Assembly (NCBI GenBank): GCA_024402565.1 | Contig: JAKSTM010000006.1 | Span: 22,229-86,228 of the forward strand | Reading direction: 5' to 3' | From: Treponema sp. | Lineage (GTDB): Bacteria > Spirochaetota > Spirochaetia > Treponematales > Treponemataceae | Length of the DNA: 64,000 nucleotides | In this document: one piece after another, positions 35,859-45,900 of the stretch | How the letters are laid out: the number at the start of each line of letters is the position of its first letter | Position numbering within the stretch: the stretch's first letter is position 1 | Notes under the pieces: generated by a model | Database searches by the model: none | Told to the model about the DNA's origin: nothing | The model's input: only the letters and a program-made list of their open reading frames with translations | Made by a program: the position numbers and the translations under genes

Positions 35859-37604
35859 ATGAAAAAAACAGGTAGCGAAATTATTACAACTCTTTTAGAG
35901 ATGCACGGTGTTACAACCGTAGCCGGAATTCCGGGTGGCTCAATTCTGCCACTTTACGATGAATTGAACAGAAGCAACATTAAGCATGTACTGGTCCGCC
36001 ATGAACAGGCAGCTGGTTTCATTGCTCAGGGTATGGCTCGTTCAACCGGTTCCGTCGCTGTCTGTATGGCCACCAGCGGTCCTGGGGCTATGAACCTGCT
36101 TACAGCCATTGCAGACGCACGCTGTGACAGTGTTCCTATTATCGCAATCACAGGTCAGGTTAACACAACTCTCCTTGGTACAGATGCTTTCCAGGAAGCC
36201 GATACATTCGGACTTTCTTTCTCAATTACAAAACATTCCGTAATGGTAAAAGATGCAAAGGATCTTCTTACTGTAATTCCTGAAGCATTCAAAATTGCAA
36301 AAAACGGAAGACCAGGACCTGTACTTATCGACGTTCCACGCAACGTTCAGATGCAGGAAGTGGAATTCGACGCATGGCCGGAAATTGAAGATGTAAAAGT
36401 TAAGGACAATGCAAACGTTCGTTTCCATACACCAGCTTCGGAATATGCTTCAAAAATGGAAGCTATTTCAAATCTTATGAAAGATTCAAAAAAGCCGGTT
36501 CTTTTCCTTGGCGGCGGATGTAACAGTGTTGAAGCTGCAAAAGAACTGGATAAATTCCTGAAGCTTTACAAAGTTCCTGTAACAGTAAGCCTTATGGGCA
36601 TTGGTTCTGTTCCTGAATCTTCTGATGTATGGACAGGTATGGTTGGTATGCACGGATCTTATGCTGCAAACTACGCCATGTACAACTCGGATCTGGTAAT
36701 TGCAGCCGGCGTTCGCTTTGATGACCGTGCTACTGGCGTTGTTGCAAAATTCTGTCCAAACGCAAAACTTGTTCACATTGATATTGATGCTGCAGAAGTT
36801 GATAAAATCATCGATTCAGATGTTTCAGTTGTAGCAGACGTTGAATCTGTATTCCCTATCCTTACAACTCTGGTTTCAGAAAAAAAAGCAGAATTCGAAG
36901 CCGGAAATACTGACCGCAACAACTGGCTTTCTGAAGTTTCAAAAGTTAAGGCTGACACAGATTCCATTACACAGGGACGCCCTGCAGGCGAAAACAAAGC
37001 AAACCCACGTGAGTTCATTTCAACAATTCCTGAAGTGGCAGAAAAAGCCGGAATCAGAGCTGATGACCTTATCGTTACAACAGACGTTGGACAGCACCAG
37101 ATGTTTGCAGCCCAGTACTACCCTGTAGAAAAGGCAAGAACCTTCCTGACTTCAGGAAGCCTTGGAACTATGGGATTCGGTCTTCCTGCCGCTCTTGGAG
37201 CTGCACTTGCAAACCCTGATAAACGCATCGTATGTTTCAGTGGCGACGGCTCAATCATGATGAACATTCAGGAAATGGCAACTCTTGCCGAACAGAATCT
37301 TGCCGTAACAGTAATCATTTTTGTAAATGGTACACTTGGTATGGTTTACCAGCAGCAGAAGTATCTCTTCGACAAGAACTACAGTGCTTCAGTATTCCAT
37401 AAAAATCCTGACATCTTAAAAATTGCAGAAGGATTCGGAATTGAAGCTGTAAATGCTGACACAGACAAAGAATGGTACATGAAGGCCTTTGACGCAAACC
37501 GTGCAAACAAACCTTGCGTTGTAACTGTAACAGTCGGCTGCGAAGAAGACGTTCTTCCATTCGTTCCTGGCGGAAAAGCAAACATCGATGCAATCCGCAA
37601 CTAA
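35859..37604 (+). CDS. Acetolactate synthase, catalytic subunit 2
   Basis: A 581-residue second AHAS large subunit, clearly diverged from the one at 27912 (GIPGGSILPLYDELN, VRHEQAAGFIAQGMARSTG; ThDP motif GDGSIMMNIQEMATLAEQ). Also lacks an adjacent small subunit. TAAACT (35844-35849) lies nine bases before the ATG, with only a weak AGGA. Followed seven bases later by the RsmI-like gene. Confidence 0.93.
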   Translation: MKKTGSEIITTLLEMHGVTTVAGIPGGSILPLYDELNRSNIKHVLVRHEQAAGFIAQGMARSTGSVAVCMATSGPGAMNLLTAIADARCDSVPIIAITGQVNTTLLGTDAFQEADTFGLSFSITKHSVMVKDAKDLLTVIPEAFKIAKNGRPGPVLIDVPRNVQMQEVEFDAWPEIEDVKVKDNANVRFHTPASEYASKMEAISNLMKDSKKPVLFLGGGCNSVEAAKELDKFLKLYKVPVTVSLMGIGSVPESSDVWTGMVGMHGSYAANYAMYNSDLVIAAGVRFDDRATGVVAKFCPNAKLVHIDIDAAEVDKIIDSDVSVVADVESVFPILTTLVSEKKAEFEAGNTDRNNWLSEVSKVKADTDSITQGRPAGENKANPREFISTIPEVAEKAGIRADDLIVTTDVGQHQMFAAQYYPVEKARTFLTSGSLGTMGFGLPAALGAALANPDKRIVCFSGDGSIMMNIQEMATLAEQNLAVTVIIFVNGTLGMVYQQQKYLFDKNYSASVFHKNPDILKIAEGFGIEAVNADTDKEWYMKAFDANRANKPCVVTVTVGCEEDVLPFVPGGKANIDAIRN

Positions 37605-37611
37605 GGGCTAT

Positions 37612-38343
37612 ATGAAAGAAACGGGCAAGCTGTATTTATTCCCAGTTACTTTAGGTGACACTTCTTCGACCGATCCGGAAGATGTAAAAAAAGTTCTTCC
37701 AGATTACAACCGTGAAATCCTCATTACAGTAAAACACTTTATTGTAGAAAATATTCGCTCTGCCCGCCGATTCCTTAAGGCCTGTGATAAATCTATAGAC
37801 ATCGACACCCTCACCTTTTACGAACTGAATCGTCATACAGATTTGAAAATCGTAGGTGATTATTTAAAGCCTCTGGAAAAAGGTGAAAGCGTTGGAATCA
37901 TTTCAGAAGCGGGATGTCCTGCTATTGCCGACCCTGGAGCCGATGTTGTAGCCATTGCACAGAAACGCGGATTCGATGTTGTGCCTCTCGTTGGTCCTTC
38001 ATCAATCATCATGAGTTTAATGGCTTCGGGCTTTAACGGCCAGAGTTTTGCCTTCAACGGATACCTTCCGGTGGAAGGACCTGAACGCACAAAAAAAATC
38101 CGCCAGCTGGAAAACAAAGTTTACAATGAAGACCAGACACAAATCTTCATCGAAACTCCATACCGTAACGGAAAACTCATTGAAGCAATAATAAACACCT
38201 GCCGTCCACAGACAAAATTCTGCATTGCCTGCGACATTACAGGAAAAACTGAATACATCAAAACAAAAACCTGCGAACAGTGGAAAAAACAGGGAACACC
38301 AGACCTTGGAAAAACTCCGGCCATTTTCCTTATCTATAAATAA
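37612..38343 (+). CDS. RsmI-like tetrapyrrole-methylase-fold SAM methyltransferase
   Basis: A 243-residue SAM-dependent methylase of the tetrapyrrole methylase fold (GKLYLFPVTLGD, ISEAGCPAIADPGADVV, VVPLVGPSSIIMSLMASGFNG), close to RsmI, which 2'-O-methylates 16S rRNA C1402. The divergent N-terminus (VTLGD rather than TPIGN) suggests a paralogue of the classic enzyme, so the substrate is uncertain. Start at 37612 with AAGGG five bases before it. Confidence 0.82.
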   Translation: MKETGKLYLFPVTLGDTSSTDPEDVKKVLPDYNREILITVKHFIVENIRSARRFLKACDKSIDIDTLTFYELNRHTDLKIVGDYLKPLEKGESVGIISEAGCPAIADPGADVVAIAQKRGFDVVPLVGPSSIIMSLMASGFNGQSFAFNGYLPVEGPERTKKIRQLENKVYNEDQTQIFIETPYRNGKLIEAIINTCRPQTKFCIACDITGKTEYIKTKTCEQWKKQGTPDLGKTPAIFLIYK

Positions 38344-38345
38344 AA

Positions 38346-38390
38346 ACAAAAACAAAGCCCCGAAACCAAAACTGATTCCGGGGCTTGAAA
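38346..38390 (-). terminator. purL terminator hairpin
   Basis: AAGCCCCG and CGGGGCTT arms; on the minus strand a T-rich tail follows, fitting purL termination 45-75 bases past its stop. Confidence 0.75.
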
Positions 38391-38430
38391 AGCCTGAATA
38401 ATTCAAGCTTTCTCTATTTCAATCATTTCA

Positions 38431-41400
38431 TTACTTGAAGTAGCATACACCTGCACGGAACAGGTTCATATTGCTGTTATCACAAGTATTTATCATTGGA
38501 TCGTATGCAACGTTCTTGAACAGAGCATCTGAACATCCGTTCATGCCAGTTCCTACAGAACGTTCGTTGTGTCCCATCTTACCAAGTACACGTCCGTCAG
38601 GGCTGATAAGACCTTCGATAGCGTAAGCTGATCCGTTAGGGTTATCAGGTTCTGTCATTACAGGAACACCATTTTCGTTTACGTACTGTGTAAATACCTG
38701 ACCGTTTGCAAAGAGCTGTTTTGCCATGTCTTCGCTTACAACGATGCGTCCTTCACCGTGAGAAATAGCAACAAGTGTATTTCTTTCATCGATTACAGAA
38801 GGGTTCATTGCCCAAGGAGTTGCGGCCGAAACGATTCTTGTACGTGCGATACGTGAAATATGACGACCGATGTGGTTGTATGTAAGGGTTGGACAAGAAT
38901 CATCCATTTCGCGGATTTCACCGTAAGGAACAAGACCTGTTTTGATAAGAGCCTGGAATCCGTTACAGATACCAAGGATAAGACCGTCACGGTTCTTAAT
39001 CAGGTTCATTACTTCGTTAGAAATGCGTCCTTCTTTCAGGATGTTTGCAATGAATTTTGCAGATCCGTCTGGTTCATCACCGGCAGAGAATCCACCAGAA
39101 AGTGCAAGGATATTTGCCTTTTTAAGTTCAGCTTCAAAGTCTTTGAGAGATTCTTCAAGCATATCAGCTGTCTTGTTTCTGATAACCAGAACTTTTGTGT
39201 CAGCTCCTGCAAGCTTGAAGGCACGTTCCATATCAAGCTCACAGTTAGTGCCTGGGAATACAGGAAGAATTACGCGAGGCTTTGCTTTTGTATCGATATT
39301 GAATGCAGGATTCTTTCTGATATCAGAAAGTGACTTATGAACACCCTTTGCAAAATCAGGAAGTTCAGGAACATTTTCTTCTTTGTCTTTTCCTTCAACG
39401 ATTGGTGGGAATACTTTTGCAAGTACGCTTTCCCATTCTTTCTCTGCTTCACAAAGGTTGATAACTGCTTTCTTGAAGCGGATTTCAGGTTCAGAAATTG
39501 TTTCACCAATAAGGAGGCTTCCAGCCATAGCGGCTTCAAATGCGGCGGCATTTTCAGGTTTTACTTCAACGATCATTGCACCGTAAAGAGGACAGAAGAG
39601 CATCCAGCTTCCGCAAGTATTTCCATTTGCTTCAAGGATTTCAGAATGAACAGGTTCGCTAGCTTTAAGCTGTTTTCCGATCATGTCAGCCATCTGAACA
39701 CCGATTCTGTTTCCGAATGCCATTTTTGTAAGTGAGTCAGCAATACCACCGGCTCCTACAGGATACATTGCAGAAAGTTTTCCGGCTTTGTTCAGTTCGT
39801 ACAGAGCTTCTGATTTTTTTGTGAAGTCAGCAAAGTCTGGTGTAAGAGCTGAAGTATAAACCTGTGGAACAAAGTAAACTTTGTTTCCTGCAGATTTGAA
39901 TGAACCGCCGTTAATGTTCTTGCAGTTTTCAATTGTTACAGCGAATGAAACCAGTGTTGGTGGAACTGTAATGTCACCGAATGTTCCAGACATTGAGTCT
40001 TTACCACCAATAGAAGCAGTTTTCATCTGTGTCTGTGCTGTAAGGGCACCAAGAAGTGCTGCAGCCGGTTTACCCCAGGCTTCTTTAGAAGAAGTTCTTT
40101 CAAAGTATTCCTGGAAAGTAAGGCGACAAGTTTCAGGGTTACCACCAAGAGCGATGATACGGGCCAGTGAGTACAGAACTGAAGTCTGTGCGCCGTGGTA
40201 TGGTGACCACTGTGCGATGCGTGGATCGTATCCGAATGTCATAAGAGAAGTTGTTTCTGTTTCGCAAGGTGAGTTTACAGGAATCTTTGCAGCACATCCG
40301 CTTTCCGGAGTTGCCTGATATTTTCCACCGAATGGGAACAGAACAGAGCTTGCACCGATAGAACCGTCGAAGCGTTCTGAAAGTCCGCGCTGTGAACATG
40401 TAGCCAGCTGCTTCATGTTTGTGTACCAGGCTTCCTGAATCTTTGCAAACTTCTGGTCAGGATTGTCACCGCAGCAGCATGCGTCAGAAAGAACTTTTGC
40501 TGTAGCATCCAGAGGCATTGCCAGTGGAGAATCATTCTTTGAAGGACATGTGATGTGAGCTTCGGCGTTTCTGTAAGCACCGTTTGTATCGATGAATTCA
40601 CGTGAAATATCAACGATTTTCTTTCCGCGCCAGTTCATAACCAGGCGGTTTGTATCTGTAACTTTTGCAATCAGTGTTGCATCAAGGTTTTCTGCATGAG
40701 CATAATCAATAAGGCGCTGAACGTCTTTTTCGCGTACAACAATTGCCATACGTTCCTGGCTTTCAGAAATAGCAATTTCTGTACCGTTAAGACCTTCGTA
40801 CTTTTTAGGAACTGCGTCCAGGTTGATGTCCAGACCAGGAGCCAGTTCACCAACAGCAACTGAAACACCACCTGCACCAAAGTCGTTACAGCGGCGGATC
40901 ATGTTTGCAACATCACGGTTACGGAAGAAGCGCTGGATTTTTCTTTCTTCAACAGCGTTACCTTTCTGAACTTCGGCAGCAGCTGTTGTAACTGATTTTA
41001 CTGTGTGAGCTTTAGAAGAACCTGTAGCACCACCAATACCGTCACGGCCTGTACCGCCACCAACGAGAACAACGCAGTCACCTGCATCAGGAGTTTCGCG
41101 TTTTACGCAGTCAGCTGGAACGGCAGCAATAACAGCACCAAGTTCCATGCGTTTTGCTTCAAAGCCAGGGTGATACATTTCACAAACCTGACCTGTTGTA
41201 AGACCAATCTGGTTACCGTAAGAAGAGAAACCTGCAGCAGCTTCGCGTGTAAGTTTCATCTGTGGAAGTTTTCCTTCGCGTGTTGCGCTGAGAGGAACAG
41301 TTGGATCTGCAGCACCAGTTACACGGAGTGACTGGTAAACCCATGCGCGGCCTGAAAGAGGGTCACGGATTGCACCACCGATACAAGTTGCGGCACCACC

Positions 41401-42486
41401 AAATGGTTCGATTTCTGTCGGGTGGTTATGTGTTTCGTTTTTAAACTGAAGGAGCCAGCGTTCTGTTTTGTGTTCAGGTTCCTTTCCGTTCTGAGCATCT
41501 ACACCGTTTGTGTAATCTGCTACATCTACATCAATGTAAATTGAACAGGCGTTGATTTCTTCTGAAAGTTCAATGTCATCAAGATGACCTGTTTTCTTAA
41601 GATATTTTGCACCGATACAAGCCATATCCATAAGTGTAAGTGGCTTTTCGTTTGCAGCGCCTTTCTTTGCGCGTTCACCGTAAAGTTCATCACGGAGCTT
41701 TTTATATTCTTCAAGAGAAGCATGAACAGGTGCTGTCATTTCTCCTTCATCAATCTTGATATCATCAAGGATGGTGTTGAAAGTTGTATGACGGCAGTGG
41801 TCAGACCAGTATGTATCGAGAACGCGGATTTCTGTTTCGGTCGGATCACGGTTTTCTGTCTTGAAATAATCCTGAAGGAATTTAACGTCTGCATCGTCCA
41901 TGGCAAGACCCATTTTTTCACGGTAGTCGTGGAGTTTGCTTTCATCCCATGAAAGGAATCCTTCTACAACAGGAATGTCGCCCGGTGTTTCAAGGCTCAT
42001 TTTAAGAGTTGCAGGTTTGTCAGCTGTTGTGAGACGTGAATCTACAGGGTTGATAAGGTACTTCTGGATTTTTTCTACATCAGCAGGAGTTACATCGCCT
42101 TTAAGAAGAACGATTTTTCCGCAGCGTACGATTGGTCTTTCTGTTCCAACTTTAACCTGTCCGGCAAGACCTGCACGGAGAATAAGAAGACACTGTTCTG
42201 CACTGTCGGCACGCTGGTCGTACTGACCTGGAAGATATTCCCAGATGATTGAAGTGTATCCGGTCATATCCAGTTCTTCTGCTGCACAGAAGTCGCTCTG
42301 TGGTTCACTGAAAATGCGTGTTGCAGCAATTTTTGCAACATCATCGCTTACATTTTCAATGTCGTAGCGGTTCAGATAACGAACTTCAGTAACGCCTGAA
42401 ATTCCCAAAAAGCTGTTGATTTCAGAATAAATGCGGTTGGCTTCTACGCGGAAACCTTCCTTTCTTTCAATATAAAAACGATACAT
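38431..42486 (-). CDS. purL: Phosphoribosylformylglycinamidine synthase, long PurLQ-fusion form
   Basis: A 1351-residue FGAM synthase converting FGAR and glutamine to FGAM in purine synthesis. The long form has an N-terminal PurS-like domain, two AIR-synthase-type domains (HCRHTTFN near residue 235, NETHNHPTEIEPFGGA near 352), and a C-terminal class I glutamine amidotransferase with nucleophile Cys in ILGICNGFQAL. Length fits the fused Gram-negative/eukaryote type. TATAAT (complement of 42493-42498) is exactly six bases before the ATG and no ribosome site is present, indicating a leaderless message. Confidence 0.96.
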   Translation of the reverse strand: MYRFYIERKEGFRVEANRIYSEINSFLGISGVTEVRYLNRYDIENVSDDVAKIAATRIFSEPQSDFCAAEELDMTGYTSIIWEYLPGQYDQRADSAEQCLLILRAGLAGQVKVGTERPIVRCGKIVLLKGDVTPADVEKIQKYLINPVDSRLTTADKPATLKMSLETPGDIPVVEGFLSWDESKLHDYREKMGLAMDDADVKFLQDYFKTENRDPTETEIRVLDTYWSDHCRHTTFNTILDDIKIDEGEMTAPVHASLEEYKKLRDELYGERAKKGAANEKPLTLMDMACIGAKYLKKTGHLDDIELSEEINACSIYIDVDVADYTNGVDAQNGKEPEHKTERWLLQFKNETHNHPTEIEPFGGAATCIGGAIRDPLSGRAWVYQSLRVTGAADPTVPLSATREGKLPQMKLTREAAAGFSSYGNQIGLTTGQVCEMYHPGFEAKRMELGAVIAAVPADCVKRETPDAGDCVVLVGGGTGRDGIGGATGSSKAHTVKSVTTAAAEVQKGNAVEERKIQRFFRNRDVANMIRRCNDFGAGGVSVAVGELAPGLDINLDAVPKKYEGLNGTEIAISESQERMAIVVREKDVQRLIDYAHAENLDATLIAKVTDTNRLVMNWRGKKIVDISREFIDTNGAYRNAEAHITCPSKNDSPLAMPLDATAKVLSDACCCGDNPDQKFAKIQEAWYTNMKQLATCSQRGLSERFDGSIGASSVLFPFGGKYQATPESGCAAKIPVNSPCETETTSLMTFGYDPRIAQWSPYHGAQTSVLYSLARIIALGGNPETCRLTFQEYFERTSSKEAWGKPAAALLGALTAQTQMKTASIGGKDSMSGTFGDITVPPTLVSFAVTIENCKNINGGSFKSAGNKVYFVPQVYTSALTPDFADFTKKSEALYELNKAGKLSAMYPVGAGGIADSLTKMAFGNRIGVQMADMIGKQLKASEPVHSEILEANGNTCGSWMLFCPLYGAMIVEVKPENAAAFEAAMAGSLLIGETISEPEIRFKKAVINLCEAEKEWESVLAKVFPPIVEGKDKEENVPELPDFAKGVHKSLSDIRKNPAFNIDTKAKPRVILPVFPGTNCELDMERAFKLAGADTKVLVIRNKTADMLEESLKDFEAELKKANILALSGGFSAGDEPDGSAKFIANILKEGRISNEVMNLIKNRDGLILGICNGFQALIKTGLVPYGEIREMDDSCPTLTYNHIGRHISRIARTRIVSAATPWAMNPSVIDERNTLVAISHGEGRIVVSEDMAKQLFANGQVFTQYVNENGVPVMTEPDNPNGSAYAIEGLISPDGRVLGKMGHNERSVGTGMNGCSDALFKNVAYDPMINTCDNSNMNLFRAGVCYFK

Positions 42487-42552
42487 AAAGTCATTATAGT
42501 GAATTTTAGAAAAGGGTGGAATATAGGAGAAAAAGATGAAAAATATTCAAAT

Positions 42553-42571
42553 AAAACGTAGATTTTATTTA
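42553..42571. repeat. Boundary motif copy 1 of the structured element array
   Basis: AAAACGTAGATTTTATTTA, closely matching AAAACGTACGTTTTATTTA at 42947-42965 and the shorter AAAACGTACGTTTATTA at 42771-42787. The three copies bracket the two structured elements. Confidence 0.5.
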
Positions 42572-42579
42572 AAACTCCT

Positions 42580-42715
42580 GAAAATTTACTCCCGGTCATA
42601 AAATGGATGTGCAGGACGCGCATATTGCGCTGCACGTTGAGCGTGTATAGGAACCTATATAGCCACGCTCAAAGTGCCACTGCACATCACATTTTATTTC
42701 CTCGCGTAAATTTTC
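42580..42715 (+). ncRNA. Structured element E1 (candidate novel RNA or folded-DNA family)
   Basis: A 136-base branched hairpin. P1 42580-42589/42706-42715 (10 pairs); internal loop TCCCGGTC (42590-42597) facing TTCCTCGC (42698-42705); P2 42598-42614/42680-42697 (17 pairs, one bulged A at 42689); side hairpin P3 42618-42630 (GCGC-ATATT-GCGC); P4 GCAC-G-TTGAGCGTG with CACGCTCAA-A-GTGC (one G-A mismatch); four-base bulge TAGC (42660-42663); P5 TATAG-GAAC-CTATA. Every one of these parts recurs in E2. No protein frame fits. The strand shown is the one on which E2, read on the minus strand, aligns; which strand is functional is unknown. Confidence 0.65.
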
Positions 42716-42770
42716 AAATATTGTTTCTAAGCATACATTTTATTTAATCATAGAAAATTTAGGCATAAAA

Positions 42771-42787
42771 AAAACGTACGTTTATTA
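42771..42787. repeat. Boundary motif copy 2
   Basis: AAAACGTACGTTTATTA, a palindrome-centred motif between E1 and E2. Confidence 0.5.
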
Positions 42788-42794
42788 CCGCCTT

Positions 42795-42932
42795 AAAAAC
42801 ATACGCGAGAGAACAGCGCGGTTTGGCAGAAACACTTGAAGCGCGGGTGGATAGTTTCCTATCCGCGCTTCACGTGTAGCGACGCTAGCTAGCGGTTCTG
42901 CCAACCGTGACTGTGACCGGAAGTATGTTTTT
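42795..42932 (-). ncRNA. Structured element E2 (inverted homologue of E1)
   Basis: On the minus strand: P1 AAAAACATAC/GTATGTTTTT (10 pairs); loop TTCCGGTCA facing TTCTCTCGC; a short CAG/CTG stem then P2 GGTT-GGCAGAA with TTCTGCC-A-AACC, with the single A bulge at the same place as in E1; side hairpin CGCT-AGCT-AGCG; P4 ACAC-G-TGAAGCGCG with CGCGCTTCA-A-GTGT (same G-A mismatch); four-base bulge CACC; P5 GATAG-GAAA-CTATC. Stem sequences differ from E1 but pair fully; loops are conserved. Core length 138 bases against 136. Confidence 0.65.
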
Positions 42933-42946
42933 TTCAGTGTTTATTT

Positions 42947-42965
42947 AAAACGTACGTTTTATTTA
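42947..42965. repeat. Boundary motif copy 3
   Basis: AAAACGTACGTTTTATTTA, ending seven bases before the stop of the OmpA-type gene. Confidence 0.5.
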
Positions 42966-42971
42966 TAAAAA

Positions 42972-45900
42972 TTATTTTTGCAGAATAAATTCTACACGGC
43001 GGTTTTTCCAGTTGTTGTCTTTATCTTTTGGATTAGCAACAGGTTCTGTACCACCCTTTCCGTCAGTACTGATGCTAGATGCACTTACACCCTTCTTAAC
43101 CAGATAAGCCTTAATTGCATCTGCACGTTCAAGTGAGAGAGGTGTTAAAGCACGTCCCCATACTCTCAGATTATCCTGAGTTTCTTCTTCCAGGTTATCT
43201 GTTGTACGGTTAGCATGTCCAACAATTGTAACTTTGTAATCTTTGAATTTCTTCAGGATATCAGCAATACGATTCAGAACAACAATGTTTTTTGCAACCT
43301 GTTCTTCTGTCAGGTTCTTCTGAGCATTCTGGAATTCACTTGAATCAGAAAGGAAGATGATAGAAGGAACTGCCATCTTAAGAACATTGCCATCACGAAT
43401 AACCAGAACATCAACAGGAATAACACCTTCATATTTTGAAGTCATTCCAAGATTATCTGTTACAGTAAATGTATATGGATAATCCATAGCTGACTGAACC
43501 TGTTCAGCCTTTCCGTTTGCTGTTTTCTGAACATTAGAAAGACCGTCCCAAATCATTCTTTCAGTAATCTGTGATTTTCCACTTGTTGTCCAGAATGGAC
43601 GACCTTTTGGATCATTAATTACAAATGACCAGTTTTTAATCTTGGCCATTGTTGTTCCTGTAAGTTTAATGAAGAGGTCATCATCAACACCATCGTTATC
43701 AGGACTGAAATATTCTGGGGCAGTCTGAACACGAAGCTGAGGAGCTGTTGCTGTACAAATGAATGGAGAAGAAACAGTGCTTACACGATTACCTTTCTTA
43801 TAAGCTACAGAAAGGGTACCTGTAAATGTTCCTTCACATACAGTTCCTGCAGAATCGAGACCATCCCATCTGATTGTTGCAGGAAGATCTGCCTGATCTT
43901 TTTCTGACCATGAACGAACAGAACTTCCATCTTCTTTTCTAACATCAAATTTCCATTCAATAATATTTTCTGCCAGAGTAGTTTTAATTTCAAACAGCTG
44001 TGTATCGAGTGTTCCGTCACCATTTGGAGAAATACCTTCATTTTCTGTAATCAGGTATACTTTTGTTTCGCGGTTATCCAGAACAAGTTTACTGATTTCT
44101 GTACTGAAAGAGTTTCCAGCATCATCACGGGCTGTAAATAACATTGAATAAGTTCCATCTGTTGCAATGTTACCAGACTCATCTGTACCATCCCAGTCGA
44201 AATCACGAATCTGTCCATTCCATGAATACTTCTTAACAATTTCTTTTTTGGAATTACGAACTTCACAAATCCATGCTTTTTCTGCTGAACAATCCAGAAC
44301 TTTTACTGGAATTGTATCCTGATTTCCATCTCCATCTGGAGAGAAATCTGCCCACTGTGTTTCAGCCATAAAAGAAGGAGCTACTGTATCCAATCCGAAG
44401 GCACCTGTTGAAGCAGAAGAAGAAGATCCGTTTGCTGTTTCAATATCGAGAACTGCAGAGTAGATTCCATCAGGGCAGAGAATACCATCATCAGCTTTTC
44501 CGTTCCATGTAATAGAAACTGGCAATTTTTTGTTTTCTGATTTCTGATAAACTGCTTCAGACTTTTCATTCAATACTTTAAATACATATTTTGTTACATC
44601 TGCACCCTGTCCTGAAACTGGTGTAAATGTCATAACATCCTGAACTTTATCTCCATTTGGAGAGAAAGCTGCATCACTAGCTGCAAGAATAAGTGAAGCT
44701 TCTGTTGTATCAAATGTAAATACTGCAGATGGAGCATTTACACCTTTGTTACCAGCCATATCTTCAGCAGCCACAACAAGCATGTAATCACCTTTAGCTG
44801 CAAGTGCACCGTCATTTGTGATACCAGCCCATGAAATATTTTCAGGTGGGAATTCACCAAAGTCAAAAGATTTTACCACTTTGCCAGCTTCATTAACGAT
44901 TTCACCTTTCCAGAAAGGAATTGGAGAACCATTTTTTGAAGTAACAGCGAGGGCAATTTCTACAGAACGTTTATTTCCAGAACCAAATACTTTGTCTGAA
45001 ACAACGAAGTTCATATCAGGTTTTTCTGTATCGATTACCACCACCGGTGAAGATATTACAGCTGGAACATATCCATTCTTGTAAGTAGCAGAAACTTTTG
45101 CCTGATAATTTCCATCTGGAAGTTTTTTACCATTTGCATCTGTTCCCTTAAATACAATTGATGTTGGAGGAACTTCTCCATCGGAAGCTTTGTTGAAAGA
45201 GCGAACTGCATTTCCCTTATCGTCATAAATTGTTACATCCCAATCTGTAAGACTGTTTCCACTTTTTGCATCTGGAACAGGAATAGTAACATTAAATGTA
45301 ACTGAAGAAACCAAGCTTTCTGTTCCAGGAGAGAAATAACGACTTCCTTCAACAAAAATATTAGTTGCTGGTTTTTCTGCAGAATAAATAATATTCTGAA
45401 TTGTTGTATATGGAGCCTTGTTTCCAGCTCTATCAGTTGCAGTGATTTCATATGAGTAAACACCGTCTGGAAGCTGAGCACCTTCATCATCAGTTCCGTA
45501 CCAGTTAAATTCTGCTGGTTCTGCGTTTTCCCATTTTACAGTTTTAACCACTTTTCCATCTGTTGATTTGAAAGTACCTGTCCACAAATCTTCAGAAGAT
45601 CCTTCCTGTTTGATTTTGAATGAAGCTTTTGCGCCTTCACCAAAAATTTTATCACCTGGCTGTACAACATCAATTTCTGGAGCCAGAGTATCTACAACAA
45701 CTTTATATTCTTTTGTACGGCCTTCATTACCGTTATCATCTGTTGCTGTGAAATAATAATAGTAAATTCCATCAGGTGCTGTTTCACCAGAATCAAGAGC
45801 ACCGTTCCATGTTACAGTTTCAGGAACAGGGATACCTTGTTTAATAGAAACAAGTTGTTTGAAAAAAGATTTAAAACCAACTTTAGAAGGAAGAGCAACT

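Noticed and set aside
42580..42932. Self-cleaving ribozyme of a known class
   Set aside because: I looked for the hammerhead CUGANGA/GAAA core and for twister- or pistol-type core blocks on both strands and saw none.
42553..42965. Integron attC sites (known in Treponema denticola)
   Set aside because: No paired RYYYAAC/GTTRRRY ends, cassette genes or integrase; element architecture is different and larger.
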